Positions 52,891-61,810 are shown, counted from the first letter of the stretch. The stretch: 64,000 nt of DNA from Chitinophagaceae bacterium (GCA_947446645.1 CANFHA010000002.1:186001-250000), one strand, 5' to 3'. The notes: generated by a model not told the origin, from the letters alone. Numbers and translations are program-made.

Positions 52891-53243
52891 AACCTGTTCT
52901 ATCAGTCTCAAAATTACTGAAAAAATCATTTTTATACCAATTAGACTTTTAAATCACACTAATCGCGAAATTGAGGTTTGTGAGATTGCTTTGCCACGGC
53001 CAACGCACGAGGCTGAACATCGTGGCGCGCAATGACGCGGATCATTAGTGTCGATTCGAATTTCAACTGTTATTAAAGGAAGAGTGGGCAAACAATATTA
53101 ACGCGCAGCTATAAATTGGGTTTTGATTGTTTGGTTTCGTGGCGATTGGTTAGCGGGTGCTTTGATTGCGGAGTAGTTAAATGTATGTGATGACCTGAAC
53201 CGGGAGCTCTGCATCTATGGGCTTTTTTAAACACTATGGTCCT
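52891..53243. other. Intergenic region with a dispersed repeat
   Basis: About 350 bases upstream of the antitoxin and downstream of TsaC. The second copy of the GATTGCTTTG...CAATGACG repeat lies at 52984-53037; otherwise nothing coding was seen. Confidence 0.5.
52984..53037. repeat. Dispersed repeat GATTGCTTTG...CGCGCAATGACG, copy 2
   Basis: Starts GATTGCTTTGCCACGGCCA, ends GGCGCGCAATGACG. It matches copy 1 (42253-42306) at both ends and less in the middle. Confidence 0.6.
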
Positions 53244-53816
53244 TTAACCTCTTAATACCGTCATCTCTCCATTGTCATTAAGCCTCACCAACCTAGAGGG
53301 AGATGCGATAGCGTGATCATCGCGGCGGTATTGCACAACGTAGTCTGCGTTACTAATTATTTCCTTGTTAATCATTTCGAAAATTGCTGGGGTTGCAGCG
53401 CCACTGATATTAGCGGATGTGGACACGATTGGCGTTCTTAGTCTTTTAATGAGTGCCTTACAAAACGGGTCTGTAGTGACACGGATGGCGATGCTACCGT
53501 CTTTATTCACCACATTTGGTGGGAAGCCGAGTGCATTTTCATAGATGACAGTTGTGGGGCGCTCGAATGCCTCAATGATGGAGATTATATCGGGGTGCGG
53601 GGCTGCTATAAACTGTATTACATCGCGTGGATCTGCCAGCAGAATAATCATGCTTTTTTCTTTTGGGCGGTGTTTTATCGCAAAGACTTTTTCTACTGCA
53701 CTTTCATTCATGGCATCGCAACCAAGCCCCCAAACAGTATCAGTGGGGTAGAGAATAATGCCACCTCCTTTTAGTGCGGCCACACAGTTTTTTATGTCGT
53801 TTTCGAAGTCCACCAT
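53244..53816 (-). CDS. L-threonylcarbamoyladenylate synthase (TsaC/Sua5/YrdC family)
   Basis: The 190-residue product has the YrdC fold: GGIILYPTDTVWGLGCDAMNE (18-38), IKHRPKEKSMIILLADP (47-63), VNKDGSIAIRVTTDPFCKALI and TPIVSTSANISGAATP. It is the short TsaC/YrdC form without the Sua5 C-terminal domain. It makes threonylcarbamoyl-AMP from threonine, bicarbonate and ATP, the first step of tRNA t6A37 synthesis. Its start overlaps the end of the GT9 gene by 25 bases. Confidence 0.93.
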   Translation of the reverse strand: MVDFENDIKNCVAALKGGGIILYPTDTVWGLGCDAMNESAVEKVFAIKHRPKEKSMIILLADPRDVIQFIAAPHPDIISIIEAFERPTTVIYENALGFPPNVVNKDGSIAIRVTTDPFCKALIKRLRTPIVSTSANISGAATPAIFEMINKEIISNADYVVQYRRDDHAIASPSRLVRLNDNGEMTVLRG

Positions 53817-54802
53817 AATAGTTGATCGTTAGTAATTTCAGTTGCGCACCTAAAATGCCCCTCGGGGCAGGCTTTGTGGCCATGAAGGCCACAGGGGCGG
53901 CAATAGAGTCGTTCTTTTATTTCTACAACACGGGCATTATTGCGCAGCGGGCCAAAGCCGAAGGCCGGCACTGTGGAGCAAAAGACCGCGGTGACAGGTG
54001 CATACATAGCAGAGGCGAAATGGAGCGGCGCGGAATCGTTGGCATAGTTCATAACGGCGGACTGCATAAGTGCTGCTGAACGCAGAAAGGACAATTTTCC
54101 GCACTGATTTATCAGCTTCCGGCCGTGTGCTTTGCCTATGATGTTTTCGGCCAGTGAGGTATCAGATGAAGCGCCGAGCAGATGAATGTCGTACCCTGCG
54201 GGGAGTACATTTATGAGCTCAGCCCATTTTTCTGCCGGGAATTGTTTTGTAAACCAGACCGATGAGGGGGCAATGCAGATATATGGCGCGGCCTGGTGCT
54301 GGCGGACAAACTCATAGTCAGCGGCAGACGGGTAGAGCTTAGGCATTTCCTCCGCGCTATCGGTAAGGTCGGCAATCAGCATCTGGTTGCGCTGGATCTC
54401 GTGAACAGGATTATCGGAATATGGTGCAGATAGCAGATGATGCACTTTTTTTGTGTAGCAAAAAGAGAAGGGGTTCTTGTCAAATCCGGCTTTATATTTT
54501 GCTCCTGAGAGCATAGTGATGAAACCAGAGGAACCGAATCGGTGGAGATTGACGACCACCGAGTACTTTTCTTTCCTTACACGTGCGGCTATTTTGAGCA
54601 GGTTGGTGTTTTTGTTCGTCTTTTTATCCCAAACCAACAGATTTGTGATGAAGGGATGGTTCTCCAATAAGCCTTCATTGCCTTTGCGCAGCAAAAAATC
54701 TATTTGTGCAGCAGGGAATTTCAGATGCAGTTTTTCGACTACGGACGTTGCTAAAACAACGTCGCCTGTAAAGGCAGTCTGTATAACCAGCAGTTTATCC
54801 AT
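53792..54802 (-). CDS. Glycosyltransferase family 9 (heptosyltransferase-like)
   Basis: The 336-residue product has the GT9 pattern: LLVIQTAFTGDVVLATSVVEKLHLKFP (4-30), VVNLHRFGSSGFITMLSGAKYKAGF, the donor region YICIAPSSVWFTKQFPAEKWAEL and AVMNYANDSAPLHFASAMYAP with conserved D-S-x-x-x-H. It has a short cysteine motif (YCRPCGLHGHKACPEG) near its C-terminus, seen in several homologues. Likely adds heptose or another sugar to the lipopolysaccharide core from the cytoplasmic face. It is followed by TsaC with overlapping ends. Confidence 0.9.
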   Translation of the reverse strand: MDKLLVIQTAFTGDVVLATSVVEKLHLKFPAAQIDFLLRKGNEGLLENHPFITNLLVWDKKTNKNTNLLKIAARVRKEKYSVVVNLHRFGSSGFITMLSGAKYKAGFDKNPFSFCYTKKVHHLLSAPYSDNPVHEIQRNQMLIADLTDSAEEMPKLYPSAADYEFVRQHQAAPYICIAPSSVWFTKQFPAEKWAELINVLPAGYDIHLLGASSDTSLAENIIGKAHGRKLINQCGKLSFLRSAALMQSAVMNYANDSAPLHFASAMYAPVTAVFCSTVPAFGFGPLRNNARVVEIKERLYCRPCGLHGHKACPEGHFRCATEITNDQLLWWTSKTT

Positions 54803-54880
54803 TCGCAGGCAAAACTACAATTGTATTGGCTTTTGGAAGGTTTTAACAATAAAAATCTGCCATTTTTGGAATTTTGGTCC

Positions 54881-54888
54881 TAAATTTG
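54881..54888 (+). promoter_or_regulatory. -7 box upstream of the first DUF1573 gene
   Basis: TAAATTTG fits TAnnTTTG, 38 bases before the start codon. The -33 position is unclear. Confidence 0.45.
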
Positions 54889-54925
54889 TTTCTTACAACT
54901 TTATCAAAACGGAAAATTTCAAGTC

Positions 54926-55456
54926 ATGAAGAAAGTACTGCTTTCATTAAGCTTATTGTTATTATCTGCCAGTGTTACTATGGCGCAAAAGAAGCATAAG
55001 CACAAGGACGATGCCGGTGATAAGCCACAACTGATCACGAATGAAAAGCCATACGAGTCTACGACTACGAACGCTACGCCAGCTGTGGCAAGTACGCTAA
55101 AGGCTGAAGATATGGCATTTGCTGATATGACCCATGATTTTGGGACAGTATCTGAAGGCCCGGATGCTACCTGCGAATTTACCTTTAAGAATATGGGCAA
55201 GGAGCCGATCGTGATACAGAAAGCGCAGCCATCCTGCGGATGCACGGTGCCACAATTCTCAAATGAGCCTGTAGCGCCAGGAGCAACAGGTGTTATAAAT
55301 GTGGCATATCATACGAAGGGTAAGCCAAATGCATTTACAAAAACGATCACTGTGGTGTCTAATGCAGGGACCAAGGTGCTGACGATAAAAGGAAATGTGG
55401 AAAAGGCGCCAACAGGCTCTGTTCCGGAGAATGTTTCGATGATCAAAACCAATTAA
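54926..55456 (+). CDS. DUF1573 secreted protein, copy 1
   Basis: The 176-residue product has a signal peptide (1-20), a short charged linker (KKHKHKDDAGDKP) and a DUF1573 domain: FADMTHDFGTVSEGPDATCEFTFKNMGKEPIVIQKAQPSCGCTVPQ and a C-terminal immunoglobulin-like strand set. The SCGCT motif is a hallmark. DUF1573 folds as an MSP/ASH-like beta sandwich; the role is unknown. It is the first of three similar genes (55502 and 56099) and is likely co-transcribed with the second. Confidence 0.88.
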   Translation: MKKVLLSLSLLLLSASVTMAQKKHKHKDDAGDKPQLITNEKPYESTTTNATPAVASTLKAEDMAFADMTHDFGTVSEGPDATCEFTFKNMGKEPIVIQKAQPSCGCTVPQFSNEPVAPGATGVINVAYHTKGKPNAFTKTITVVSNAGTKVLTIKGNVEKAPTGSVPENVSMIKTN

Positions 55457-55501
55457 TCAATTAAATAAGCAACAATAATTTTAAACCACACAAAGCAGAT
55501 T

Positions 55502-56011
55502 ATGAAAAAAGTATTCATTGCCATCCTTTGCCTTTCAATGGGCGCTGTAGCAGCTAACGCACAAGACAAAAAAACTCCAGCCCCAGCTCCGGCTCCGGCG
55601 GCAGCACCGCAACAAGCAGTTCCAACAGGGCCTGTAGTTGACCCGGATGCAGGTGAATTCAAATTTAAAGAAGAGACGCATGACTTTGGTGAAATACCAG
55701 AAGGTCCACTGGGAGAAACTGATTTCGAATTTAAGAATACAGGTAAGAAACCAATTGTGATCAGCGATGCACATGGTTCATGCGGTTGCACAGTACCAAC
55801 ATGGCCTAAAGAGCCGATCCTGCCGGGTAAAAAAGGCATGATACACGTAGCATATACTACTAACGGCCGCCAGGGTCCGATAATGAAGGATGTTACTATC
55901 AACTCAAATGCAAAACAGTCGCCAATGGTACTGCACATACGCGGTACTGTGAAGCCAAAGCCAGCTGCACCAGCAACAACAGGTACAGTAACTCCGACTC
56001 CGGCGCACTAA
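55502..56011 (+). CDS. DUF1573 secreted protein, copy 2
   Basis: The 169-residue product has a signal peptide (1-20), a Pro/Ala linker (KKTPAPAPAPAAAPQQ) and one DUF1573 domain with ETHDFGEIPEGPLGETDFEFKNTGKKPIVISDAHGSCGCTVP. A Pro/Thr tail ends the protein. It is 45 bases after copy 1 and followed by a strong hairpin terminator, so copies 1 and 2 probably form one transcript. The linker length and composition differ from copy 1, which may set the distance from the membrane or partner. Confidence 0.88.
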   Translation: MKKVFIAILCLSMGAVAANAQDKKTPAPAPAPAAAPQQAVPTGPVVDPDAGEFKFKEETHDFGEIPEGPLGETDFEFKNTGKKPIVISDAHGSCGCTVPTWPKEPILPGKKGMIHVAYTTNGRQGPIMKDVTINSNAKQSPMVLHIRGTVKPKPAAPATTGTVTPTPAH

Positions 56012-56035
56012 GCGATAACATTAAGATATAATATA

Positions 56036-56064
56036 AAAATAGTTGGCTTCGGCCAACTATTTTT
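56036..56064 (+). terminator. Terminator after DUF1573 copy 2
   Basis: AAAATAGTTGGC, the stable loop TTCG, GCCAACTATTTT with a T run; 25 bases after the stop. Confidence 0.88.
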
Positions 56065-56098
56065 AAAATAGGTAAAAACTAAAGTAATAACGAGCTAT

Positions 56099-56509
56099 AT
56101 GAAAAAATTATTGGTTGTATTATTTTGTATAATGACAGGAGCCGGTATGCAGGCATTTGCTCAAAAAGGCCCGATGTTCAAATTTGAAGGTGGCGATACG
56201 TATGATTTTGGCGTCATCAAACGCGGACCGGGTGCGAAGCATACATTTGAATTTACCAATGTTGGCGACCAGCCTATCATTGTGATGAATGTAACGCCCT
56301 CATGCGGCTGTACCAACGTAGACTGGAGCAAGACACCAGTATTGCCCGGGCAGAAGGGTTATGTGCAACTGGAGCTGAAGACCGAAGAACAGCATGGTGT
56401 GTTCAATAAGGAAGTTTACATACAATCAAATGCTAAGACGCCACATGGCGAAAAGCGCTACACTATATATATAAAGGGTGATGCGAAGGACCAGGTGCCT
56501 GGGAAATAA
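56099..56509 (+). CDS. DUF1573 secreted protein, copy 3
   Basis: The 136-residue product has a signal peptide (1-21) and one DUF1573 domain with GDTYDFGVIKRGPGAKHTFEFTNVGDQPIIVMNVTPSCGCTNVDW and the end RYTIYIKGDAKDQ. It lacks the linker of the first two copies. The terminator before it and another after it (56560) indicate its own transcript. Three DUF1573 genes in a row suggests a set of related partners rather than redundancy; the molecular role is unknown. Confidence 0.88.
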   Translation: MKKLLVVLFCIMTGAGMQAFAQKGPMFKFEGGDTYDFGVIKRGPGAKHTFEFTNVGDQPIIVMNVTPSCGCTNVDWSKTPVLPGQKGYVQLELKTEEQHGVFNKEVYIQSNAKTPHGEKRYTIYIKGDAKDQVPGK

Positions 56510-56559
56510 TGGCTCAATGGCTTAATTGCTGAATGGCTCAATTTAGGGGATAAATTTTG

Positions 56560-56589
56560 ACGGCTGCCTTTTGGCAGCCGTTGTTTTTT
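56560..56589 (+). terminator. Terminator after DUF1573 copy 3
   Basis: ACGGCTGCC, TTTT, GGCAGCCGT and then TGTTTTTT, 51 bases after the stop codon. A low-complexity stretch of CTCAATGG/CTTAATTG-type units lies between them. Confidence 0.88.
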
Positions 56590-56642
56590 AGACATATGAT
56601 CCATGTATTTATCTTAAATTTGTATGTAGAAGAAATTGAAAA

Positions 56643-56846
56643 ATGGAAAGTGCAATTTTGTATTCGAAAATAGAAATGCTACCCGATCATCTCAAAGAAG
56701 AGGTTAATGATTTTGTTGGGTTTTTATTACAAAAAATGAACAAAGTTAAAAAGTCGGAGGAACGACAATTTGGTGCGTTTAAGGGGATGATAAAGATTGC
56801 GCCTGACTTTGATGCTCCGCTGGAGGATTTCAAAGATTATATGTAG
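56643..56846 (+). CDS. DUF2281/VapB-type antitoxin
   Basis: A 67-residue protein: MESAILYSKIEMLPDHLKEE, VNDFVGFLLQKMNKV, then RQFGAFKGMIKIAPDFDAPLEDFKDYM. The end pattern GxFKGxI...FDxPLxDFxxYM is that of DUF2281 antitoxins paired with PIN toxins. A -7-like TAAATTTG lies at 56615-56622. The stop codon overlaps the presumed GTG start of the damaged toxin by one base. The antitoxin reading frame itself is intact. Confidence 0.85.
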   Translation: MESAILYSKIEMLPDHLKEEVNDFVGFLLQKMNKVKKSEERQFGAFKGMIKIAPDFDAPLEDFKDYM

Positions 56847-57221
56847 TGAGATAGTTACTGGATACTCACATCTTAATCTGGTTTATGAGTGGCGATGGTA
56901 ACTTGCCATCAATATTGTCGCAGCGATTAAAAATAAGGATAACGCCTGCTATATAAGTATTGCAAGTCTTTGGGAGATTTCTATAAAGATAAAAATTCGA
57001 AAACTACAATTGCCGTTTGATAAGATAGAGTCTTTGCTGATTGGCAATGAAATCAAAATATTGCCAGTAAATTTCGGTCATTTGCATGAATTTCTGCAAC
57101 TTGATTCAATTCACGGTGATCCGTTTGATAGATTATTATTGCTCAAGGCATTGGTGCAGGGTTTACCATTTTTACTGCCGACAAAAATTTCAAGCATTAT
57201 CCTGTCGATTGCCTGTGGTAA
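56846..57221 (+). pseudogene. VapC-like PIN toxin destroyed by a stop and two frameshifts
   Basis: A GTG overlaps the antitoxin stop. Codon 3 is TAG (56852-56854) where homologues have Tyr; the frame then gives LLDTHILIWFMSGDGNLPSI. A missing base near 56926 moves homology to a second frame (IKNKDNACYISIASLWEIS, then FDKIESLLIGNEIKILPVNF, LDSIHGDPFDRL), and another near 57136 to a third (IAQGIGAGFTIFTADKNFKH, YPVDCLW). All three segments together are a full VapC-like PIN domain with its acidic residues. Two of the three lesions are outside homopolymers, so true decay is favoured over sequencing error. Confidence 0.85.
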
Positions 57222-57239
57222 ATTTCTAACCATTTATCT

Positions 57240-57247
57240 TACTTTTG
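57240..57247 (+). promoter_or_regulatory. -7 box directly before the aminotransferase start
   Basis: TACTTTTG ends 5 bases before the ATG, so the transcript would be leaderless if this box is used. It lies just past the decayed toxin. Confidence 0.45.
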
Positions 57248-57251
57248 CCCC

Positions 57252-58442
57252 ATGCCGGTAATCTCACATCGTGGCGCGCATATGCCGCCGTCTCCTATTC
57301 GTAAATTAGTTCCGTTTGCTGATGCTGCCAAGAAACGAGGCACTAAAGTATATCATCTGAATATAGGTCAGCCGGATATTGAAACACCCCAGCAAATACT
57401 GGATGCGGTGCGCAACACCCACATGAAGGTGCTGGAATACAGCCCCAGTGCGGGATTTGACAGCTACCGCAACAAGCTGGTGGAGTATTATAAGCGTAAT
57501 AATATTGACGTTACAGCAAACCAGATCATTGTAACCACCGGCGGCTCTGAAGCTATCATGTTTGCGATAATGAGCTGCCTGGACCCGGGTGATGAGATCA
57601 TTATACCAGAGCCATTTTATGCCAATTACAACGGTTTTTCTACGAGCTCCGGCGTTAAAGTTGTTCCAATACCTTCAAGTATAGATACCGGGTTTGCATT
57701 GCCTCCTATTGAGGTGTTTGAAAAAGCCGTGACTACGCGTACGAAGGCGATAATGATCTGTAACCCGAATAACCCCACCGGTTACCTGTACAGCATGGAG
57801 GAACTGAATGTGCTCAAGGAGATATGCCTTAAGCATGACCTGTTCCTGTTTAGCGACGAGGCGTATCGTGAGTTTTGCTATGATGGAAACAAACATATAT
57901 CTGCACTATCACTAGAAGGTATGGAGGAGCATGCAATATTGCTTGATACGATATCTAAAAGGTATAGTGCATGCGGTGGCCGCATAGGCGCTTTTGTAAC
58001 CCGCAACGCAGATGTTATCAATGCTGCTATGAAATTTGCACAGGCGCGGTTGAGCCCGCCATCGTTTGCGCAGATACTGGGCGAAGCGGCGGTGGACCTG
58101 CCTGCAGATTATTTTGACGAAGTACATGCTGAATATACAAGCCGCCGTGACTTGCTGGTAAAGCGCCTGCAAGCTATGCCCGGGGTAACCTGTCCATTGC
58201 CAGGTGGCGCATTTTATGCCATAGCAAAATTGCCGGTAGACAATGCGGAAAAATTCTGCCAGTGGCTGCTTGAAGGATTCTCTCACAATGGCGCTACGGT
58301 AATGATGGCACCTGCTGCCGGTTTTTACGCTACTCCCGGTAAGGGAAAGAGCGAGGTGCGCCTGGCGTATGTGCTTAACAGGGATGATATAAACGGAGCT
58401 ATGGATTGCCTGGAAGCGGCGCTGAAGGAGTATAAAGGTTAA
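57252..58442 (+). CDS. Class I/II pyridoxal-phosphate aminotransferase (aspartate aminotransferase type)
   Basis: The 396-residue enzyme begins MPVISHRGAHMPPSPIRKLV and has the usual fold-type I landmarks: VYHLNIGQPDIETP, TTGGSEAIMFAIMSCLDPGDEIIIPEP (cofactor loop), MICNPNNPTGYLYS with the conserved asparagine, FLFSDEAYREFCYDG with the aspartate that binds PLP nitrogen, and the Schiff-base lysine in DTISKRYSACGGRIG. The arginine that binds the substrate carboxylate is in the C-terminal VRLAYV. It should transaminate aspartate or a related amino acid. It stands alone downstream of the toxin remnant. Confidence 0.9.
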   Translation: MPVISHRGAHMPPSPIRKLVPFADAAKKRGTKVYHLNIGQPDIETPQQILDAVRNTHMKVLEYSPSAGFDSYRNKLVEYYKRNNIDVTANQIIVTTGGSEAIMFAIMSCLDPGDEIIIPEPFYANYNGFSTSSGVKVVPIPSSIDTGFALPPIEVFEKAVTTRTKAIMICNPNNPTGYLYSMEELNVLKEICLKHDLFLFSDEAYREFCYDGNKHISALSLEGMEEHAILLDTISKRYSACGGRIGAFVTRNADVINAAMKFAQARLSPPSFAQILGEAAVDLPADYFDEVHAEYTSRRDLLVKRLQAMPGVTCPLPGGAFYAIAKLPVDNAEKFCQWLLEGFSHNGATVMMAPAAGFYATPGKGKSEVRLAYVLNRDDINGAMDCLEAALKEYKG

Positions 58443-58555
58443 TTGGTTGAAGTGTTAAAAAGTTAAAGGGTTAAGAAGTTAAAGGTTAAAAGGTTAAAAG
58501 GTTAAAAAGTTAAGGGGTTAAAAGGTTGATTGGCTTAATGGTTCATTAGTTGATG
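58441..58555. repeat. Microsatellite of (GTTAAAAG)-type units
   Basis: About ten imperfect copies of an 8-bp unit (TTAAAAAG, GTTAAAGG, GTTAAAAG) directly following the aminotransferase stop. Confidence 0.7.
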
Positions 58556-58612
58556 GTTTGTGTGGAGGACGTGTTAGCGGTCAATTAAAGAGATACTAAT
58601 GTTAGGAGATAT

Positions 58613-58650
58613 AAATAGCAAAAGCCCTCGTGTGAGGGCTTTTGCTATTT
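58613..58650 (-). terminator. Terminator of the SprB-repeat T9SS protein gene
   Basis: AAATAGCAAAAGCCCTC and GAGGGCTTTTGCTATTT pair perfectly over 17 bp around GTGT. It lies 17 bases past the stop of the large minus-strand gene. Confidence 0.88.
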
Positions 58651-58666
58651 GGGTCAATTCTGTCTT

Positions 58667-61600
58667 TTATTTGATTATTACCAGTTTCTGTGTTTCTGCT
58701 TTGCCGCTGTTGTTGAGCGTTATGAAATAAACGCCTGATGACAACTGGCTGATGTCTGTAGCAACTGTCTGAGCACCTTTCTGCAGGTTGATCGTTTTTC
58801 TGATCATTATTTTACCTGTAACGTCAGCGATATTCATTTCTGCTGCAGCGGCCGTATTTGCATTGATCACTGCATTAAAGCTTCTGTTTGCAGGGTTAGG
58901 ATAAATTGCTAATGAATTTGATTTTTCAATGGTCGCATTCACGAGTGCAGGACCAGACGATGCGCCAAGCGTATTCAGTGTCTGGTTGGTCATTACCGGT
59001 TCATTGTAATCGAAATAGATTGATGCGCGGTTACGGAACTGAGTGCCGAGGGGTAAGCCTGGTTTTGTTTTGATTGTGTACGTAAACAAGCCGTTGCTGC
59101 GCAAATCATCTGTAGCTTTTGCCGGCAGGAATATATTGCTGAATGTGAATTTGGCAATCTTCTTGCCTGCGCTCTCTGTCATGGTGACCTGGCATGCTGC
59201 AGACATGTATTCAGGGCGCATCGAGGTCCAGTCAAGGTTATCGTCCAGCGTGTCTATAACAACAATATTCTGCGCCGGAGATGTGCCGGTATTCTGGAAG
59301 TGAACCATGTACTCCAGGGTAGAATCGGCATAGGTGATGAGACCGCTAGGGCCAGTGCCTCTGGGACTTACTTCCTTGAAGTTTGGATCGTAAGATGCTA
59401 CTACTACGGTGCTGAAATAGTTAACGTTATTCCATGGAGAGTAATCGGTGAGCCAGTTGTCTACCGGTGCTTTATACACTACAGTGTCTTTAAACACTAC
59501 ATTGGTTCCTAGAGGAATACTAACAGGTACATTGTAGTTCATATAAAATACTGAAGTGTTGCCAGCCACCATAGCCGGGAAACTTGTGCCTGTATTGTAG
59601 TAATAAGGGGCACCGCTGAATATGCCCGTAGGTACGATAAATGGAGCAAATAATTGTCCATCGGTTTTATAACTTGTAAAAACGGAGTCTTCGTCCACAG
59701 TACCATCATTGCTGATAGTGGTTACCTGTGTATAAGAATTGCCAATTACAGGGAATGAATAATCCCAGATGGTGATATGGAGGTCATGGACAGTATCCAT
59801 CGTATTGGCGAAATTAGCTGAAAGCACACAGCCGCTTGCTGCTACCGCAGTTACCACTTTGGCATTGGATTCGCATGGGGCAAGAGGGTAGAAAGCAAGT
59901 ACCGTCTCAGATACAGTATAAGTACCCGAAGGCACTAAGAAAGAATAGTTGCCGCTGGAATTAGTATAGGTATATCCCTTGCCGCTGCAATAAACTTGTA
60001 TGTTATTTATACCCATTTCTCCTGGATCTTGTACACAGTTACCGTTAGTATCGTTGAATATAGTGCCGGATATCGTGCAATAGCAATCAGTGGCACTTGC
60101 ATCGTAAGGCAGATAGGTATGATCGTTTTCGGTACAGCCTGTGGCATCGGTAACGTGCACATAGTAACGGCCGGTTGCGAGCGCTGAAATAGTGGAAGTA
60201 GTGCCGCCTGTACTCCATCCATAGGAGTACGGTGCGGTACCGCCGATCGCAACCGCGCCCAATGCCCCATCATTTGAGAAAATGCATGAAGCTGGCGTAT
60301 TAGTAACTCCTACGGTCATTGGCGAATAATCATACAGGTAAGGATATTTTGTCACTCTACAGCCCATACCATCGGTAACAGTTATTGTGTAGATGCCAGA
60401 TGGCACGCCGGAAAGCACAGAAGTGGTAGTCCCCGTGCTCCACAAATAAGTATAAGGGGTAACACCACCCGTAGCTGCAACGGTCATGCTGCCGGTAGAT
60501 AATGTACATAAAGCCGGAGTGGATGTAAAGTCTACGCTGATAATGTTTACCGGAGGAACATTAACCTGGCCCGTTTGCGTGCAACCTGCGGCATCGGTAA
60601 CATTGAACGAATAGTTGCCGGGAGACAAAGTCGAAGCGGTAAGGCCGGTTTGGGGAGGAGTAGTTAACCACAAAATGCTGTATGGAGCTGTGCCGCCTGA
60701 AGGGTTGATAGTAGCAGTGCCGGTAGGTGAAGTGCAAAGGCTTGCTGTGGTCGAATAGGTAACCGTTATGGGCGTTGAGATACTTACGTAAGTGCCGCTA
60801 TTACCTATACAGTTGTTTACATCGGTTATGCGGACGGAATACGATCCGCCAGGCAGGCCTGTCTGAGATTGTGTGGTCGCTCCATTGCTCCAAAGGTAAG
60901 TATATGGAGGAACGCCGCCAAAACCAAAGGCTATAACCGCACCGTCCACACTTGCACAGGTAGCTGGAGTTGGCGTAACCAGCGCGTTTACGACTACCAA
61001 CTGCGGCACAAATATGTAAGCCGTATCAAGGGGGGTAGTGAAAATAGAGTCTACACGCGCAGGTACACAGCCAACGGCATCCGTAATCCTTACCCCATAA
61101 GTGCCGGTACTAAGGCCGGTAATGGATGAGGTCGTAGCGCCATTTGTCCACACATAAGTAACTGGTGGTATAGCTCCCGCCGATATGGTGATAGAAACAC
61201 TACCGTCTGTGCAGTTTGCCGGAGTAGCATTTAGTGTAATAGTGTAGGGGGCACCGTAGTCTACTAAACCTAATGAACTTGTATCATTGGTATATTTTGT
61301 GCCGTAAACGCAGCCTGCTGCATCAGTGATCACTACTCCATAACTGCCATGGTTAAGGTTTGCCGGAGAACCGGAGCCAACTACAGCAGCTGTAGCTGCA
61401 TTGTACCAGGAATAAGAATAAGGTGCAGTGCCACCAAACACACTTGCGGAAAGTGTGCCCGGAGTGGGGCAAACCTCGGATGTAGAAGATGTAGTGAATG
61501 TGAAAGGCGGATGACCGCCATAGTTGTTAGATGCGGTGTTAGTACCATCTGTAACACTGACGTAAACCGGACCTCCGGAATACATGGTAAGTGCGTCGAA

Positions 61601-61810
61601 AAGTCCCGTTACACTGCTATGGGTGATGGTAGTGCCGGACGTGCCCATGGTGTACCAGGTAACAGTAAGCGGTGGGGTAAAACCGGTCATATTCACTCCT
61701 AATACTCCATCATTATTACATGGTGTAGTAATCAGCGAAAACGAAACGGTTTGCGACCGGCTAACGAGAGCAGACGCAATAAGAAGTACAAAGAGGACAA
61801 TTTTTCTCAT
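58667..61810 (-). CDS. Large secreted adhesin-like protein with SprB repeats and T9SS sorting domain
   Basis: The 1047-residue product has a signal peptide (1-19), about seven SprB-like repeats of roughly 75 residues (to about 560) with the core GGTAPYSYxWSTGxTTS and GxYxVxITDAxGC, an SdrD-B-like domain (CTISGTIFNDTNGNCVQDPGE, about 570-650), a DUF7619-type adhesin region (SYDPNFKEVSPRGTG to TNQTLNTLG, about 800-960) and a type A T9SS domain (LAIYPNPANRSFNAVINA, about 970-1047). Such proteins are moved by T9SS and form surface adhesins; SprB of Flavobacterium is the gliding adhesin. No PorP/SprF gene is adjacent; one lies at 33 kb. Confidence 0.9.
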   Translation of the reverse strand: MRKIVLFVLLIASALVSRSQTVSFSLITTPCNNDGVLGVNMTGFTPPLTVTWYTMGTSGTTITHSSVTGLFDALTMYSGGPVYVSVTDGTNTASNNYGGHPPFTFTTSSTSEVCPTPGTLSASVFGGTAPYSYSWYNAATAAVVGSGSPANLNHGSYGVVITDAAGCVYGTKYTNDTSSLGLVDYGAPYTITLNATPANCTDGSVSITISAGAIPPVTYVWTNGATTSSITGLSTGTYGVRITDAVGCVPARVDSIFTTPLDTAYIFVPQLVVVNALVTPTPATCASVDGAVIAFGFGGVPPYTYLWSNGATTQSQTGLPGGSYSVRITDVNNCIGNSGTYVSISTPITVTYSTTASLCTSPTGTATINPSGGTAPYSILWLTTPPQTGLTASTLSPGNYSFNVTDAAGCTQTGQVNVPPVNIISVDFTSTPALCTLSTGSMTVAATGGVTPYTYLWSTGTTTSVLSGVPSGIYTITVTDGMGCRVTKYPYLYDYSPMTVGVTNTPASCIFSNDGALGAVAIGGTAPYSYGWSTGGTTSTISALATGRYYVHVTDATGCTENDHTYLPYDASATDCYCTISGTIFNDTNGNCVQDPGEMGINNIQVYCSGKGYTYTNSSGNYSFLVPSGTYTVSETVLAFYPLAPCESNAKVVTAVAASGCVLSANFANTMDTVHDLHITIWDYSFPVIGNSYTQVTTISNDGTVDEDSVFTSYKTDGQLFAPFIVPTGIFSGAPYYYNTGTSFPAMVAGNTSVFYMNYNVPVSIPLGTNVVFKDTVVYKAPVDNWLTDYSPWNNVNYFSTVVVASYDPNFKEVSPRGTGPSGLITYADSTLEYMVHFQNTGTSPAQNIVVIDTLDDNLDWTSMRPEYMSAACQVTMTESAGKKIAKFTFSNIFLPAKATDDLRSNGLFTYTIKTKPGLPLGTQFRNRASIYFDYNEPVMTNQTLNTLGASSGPALVNATIEKSNSLAIYPNPANRSFNAVINANTAAAAEMNIADVTGKIMIRKTINLQKGAQTVATDISQLSSGVYFITLNNSGKAETQKLVIIK

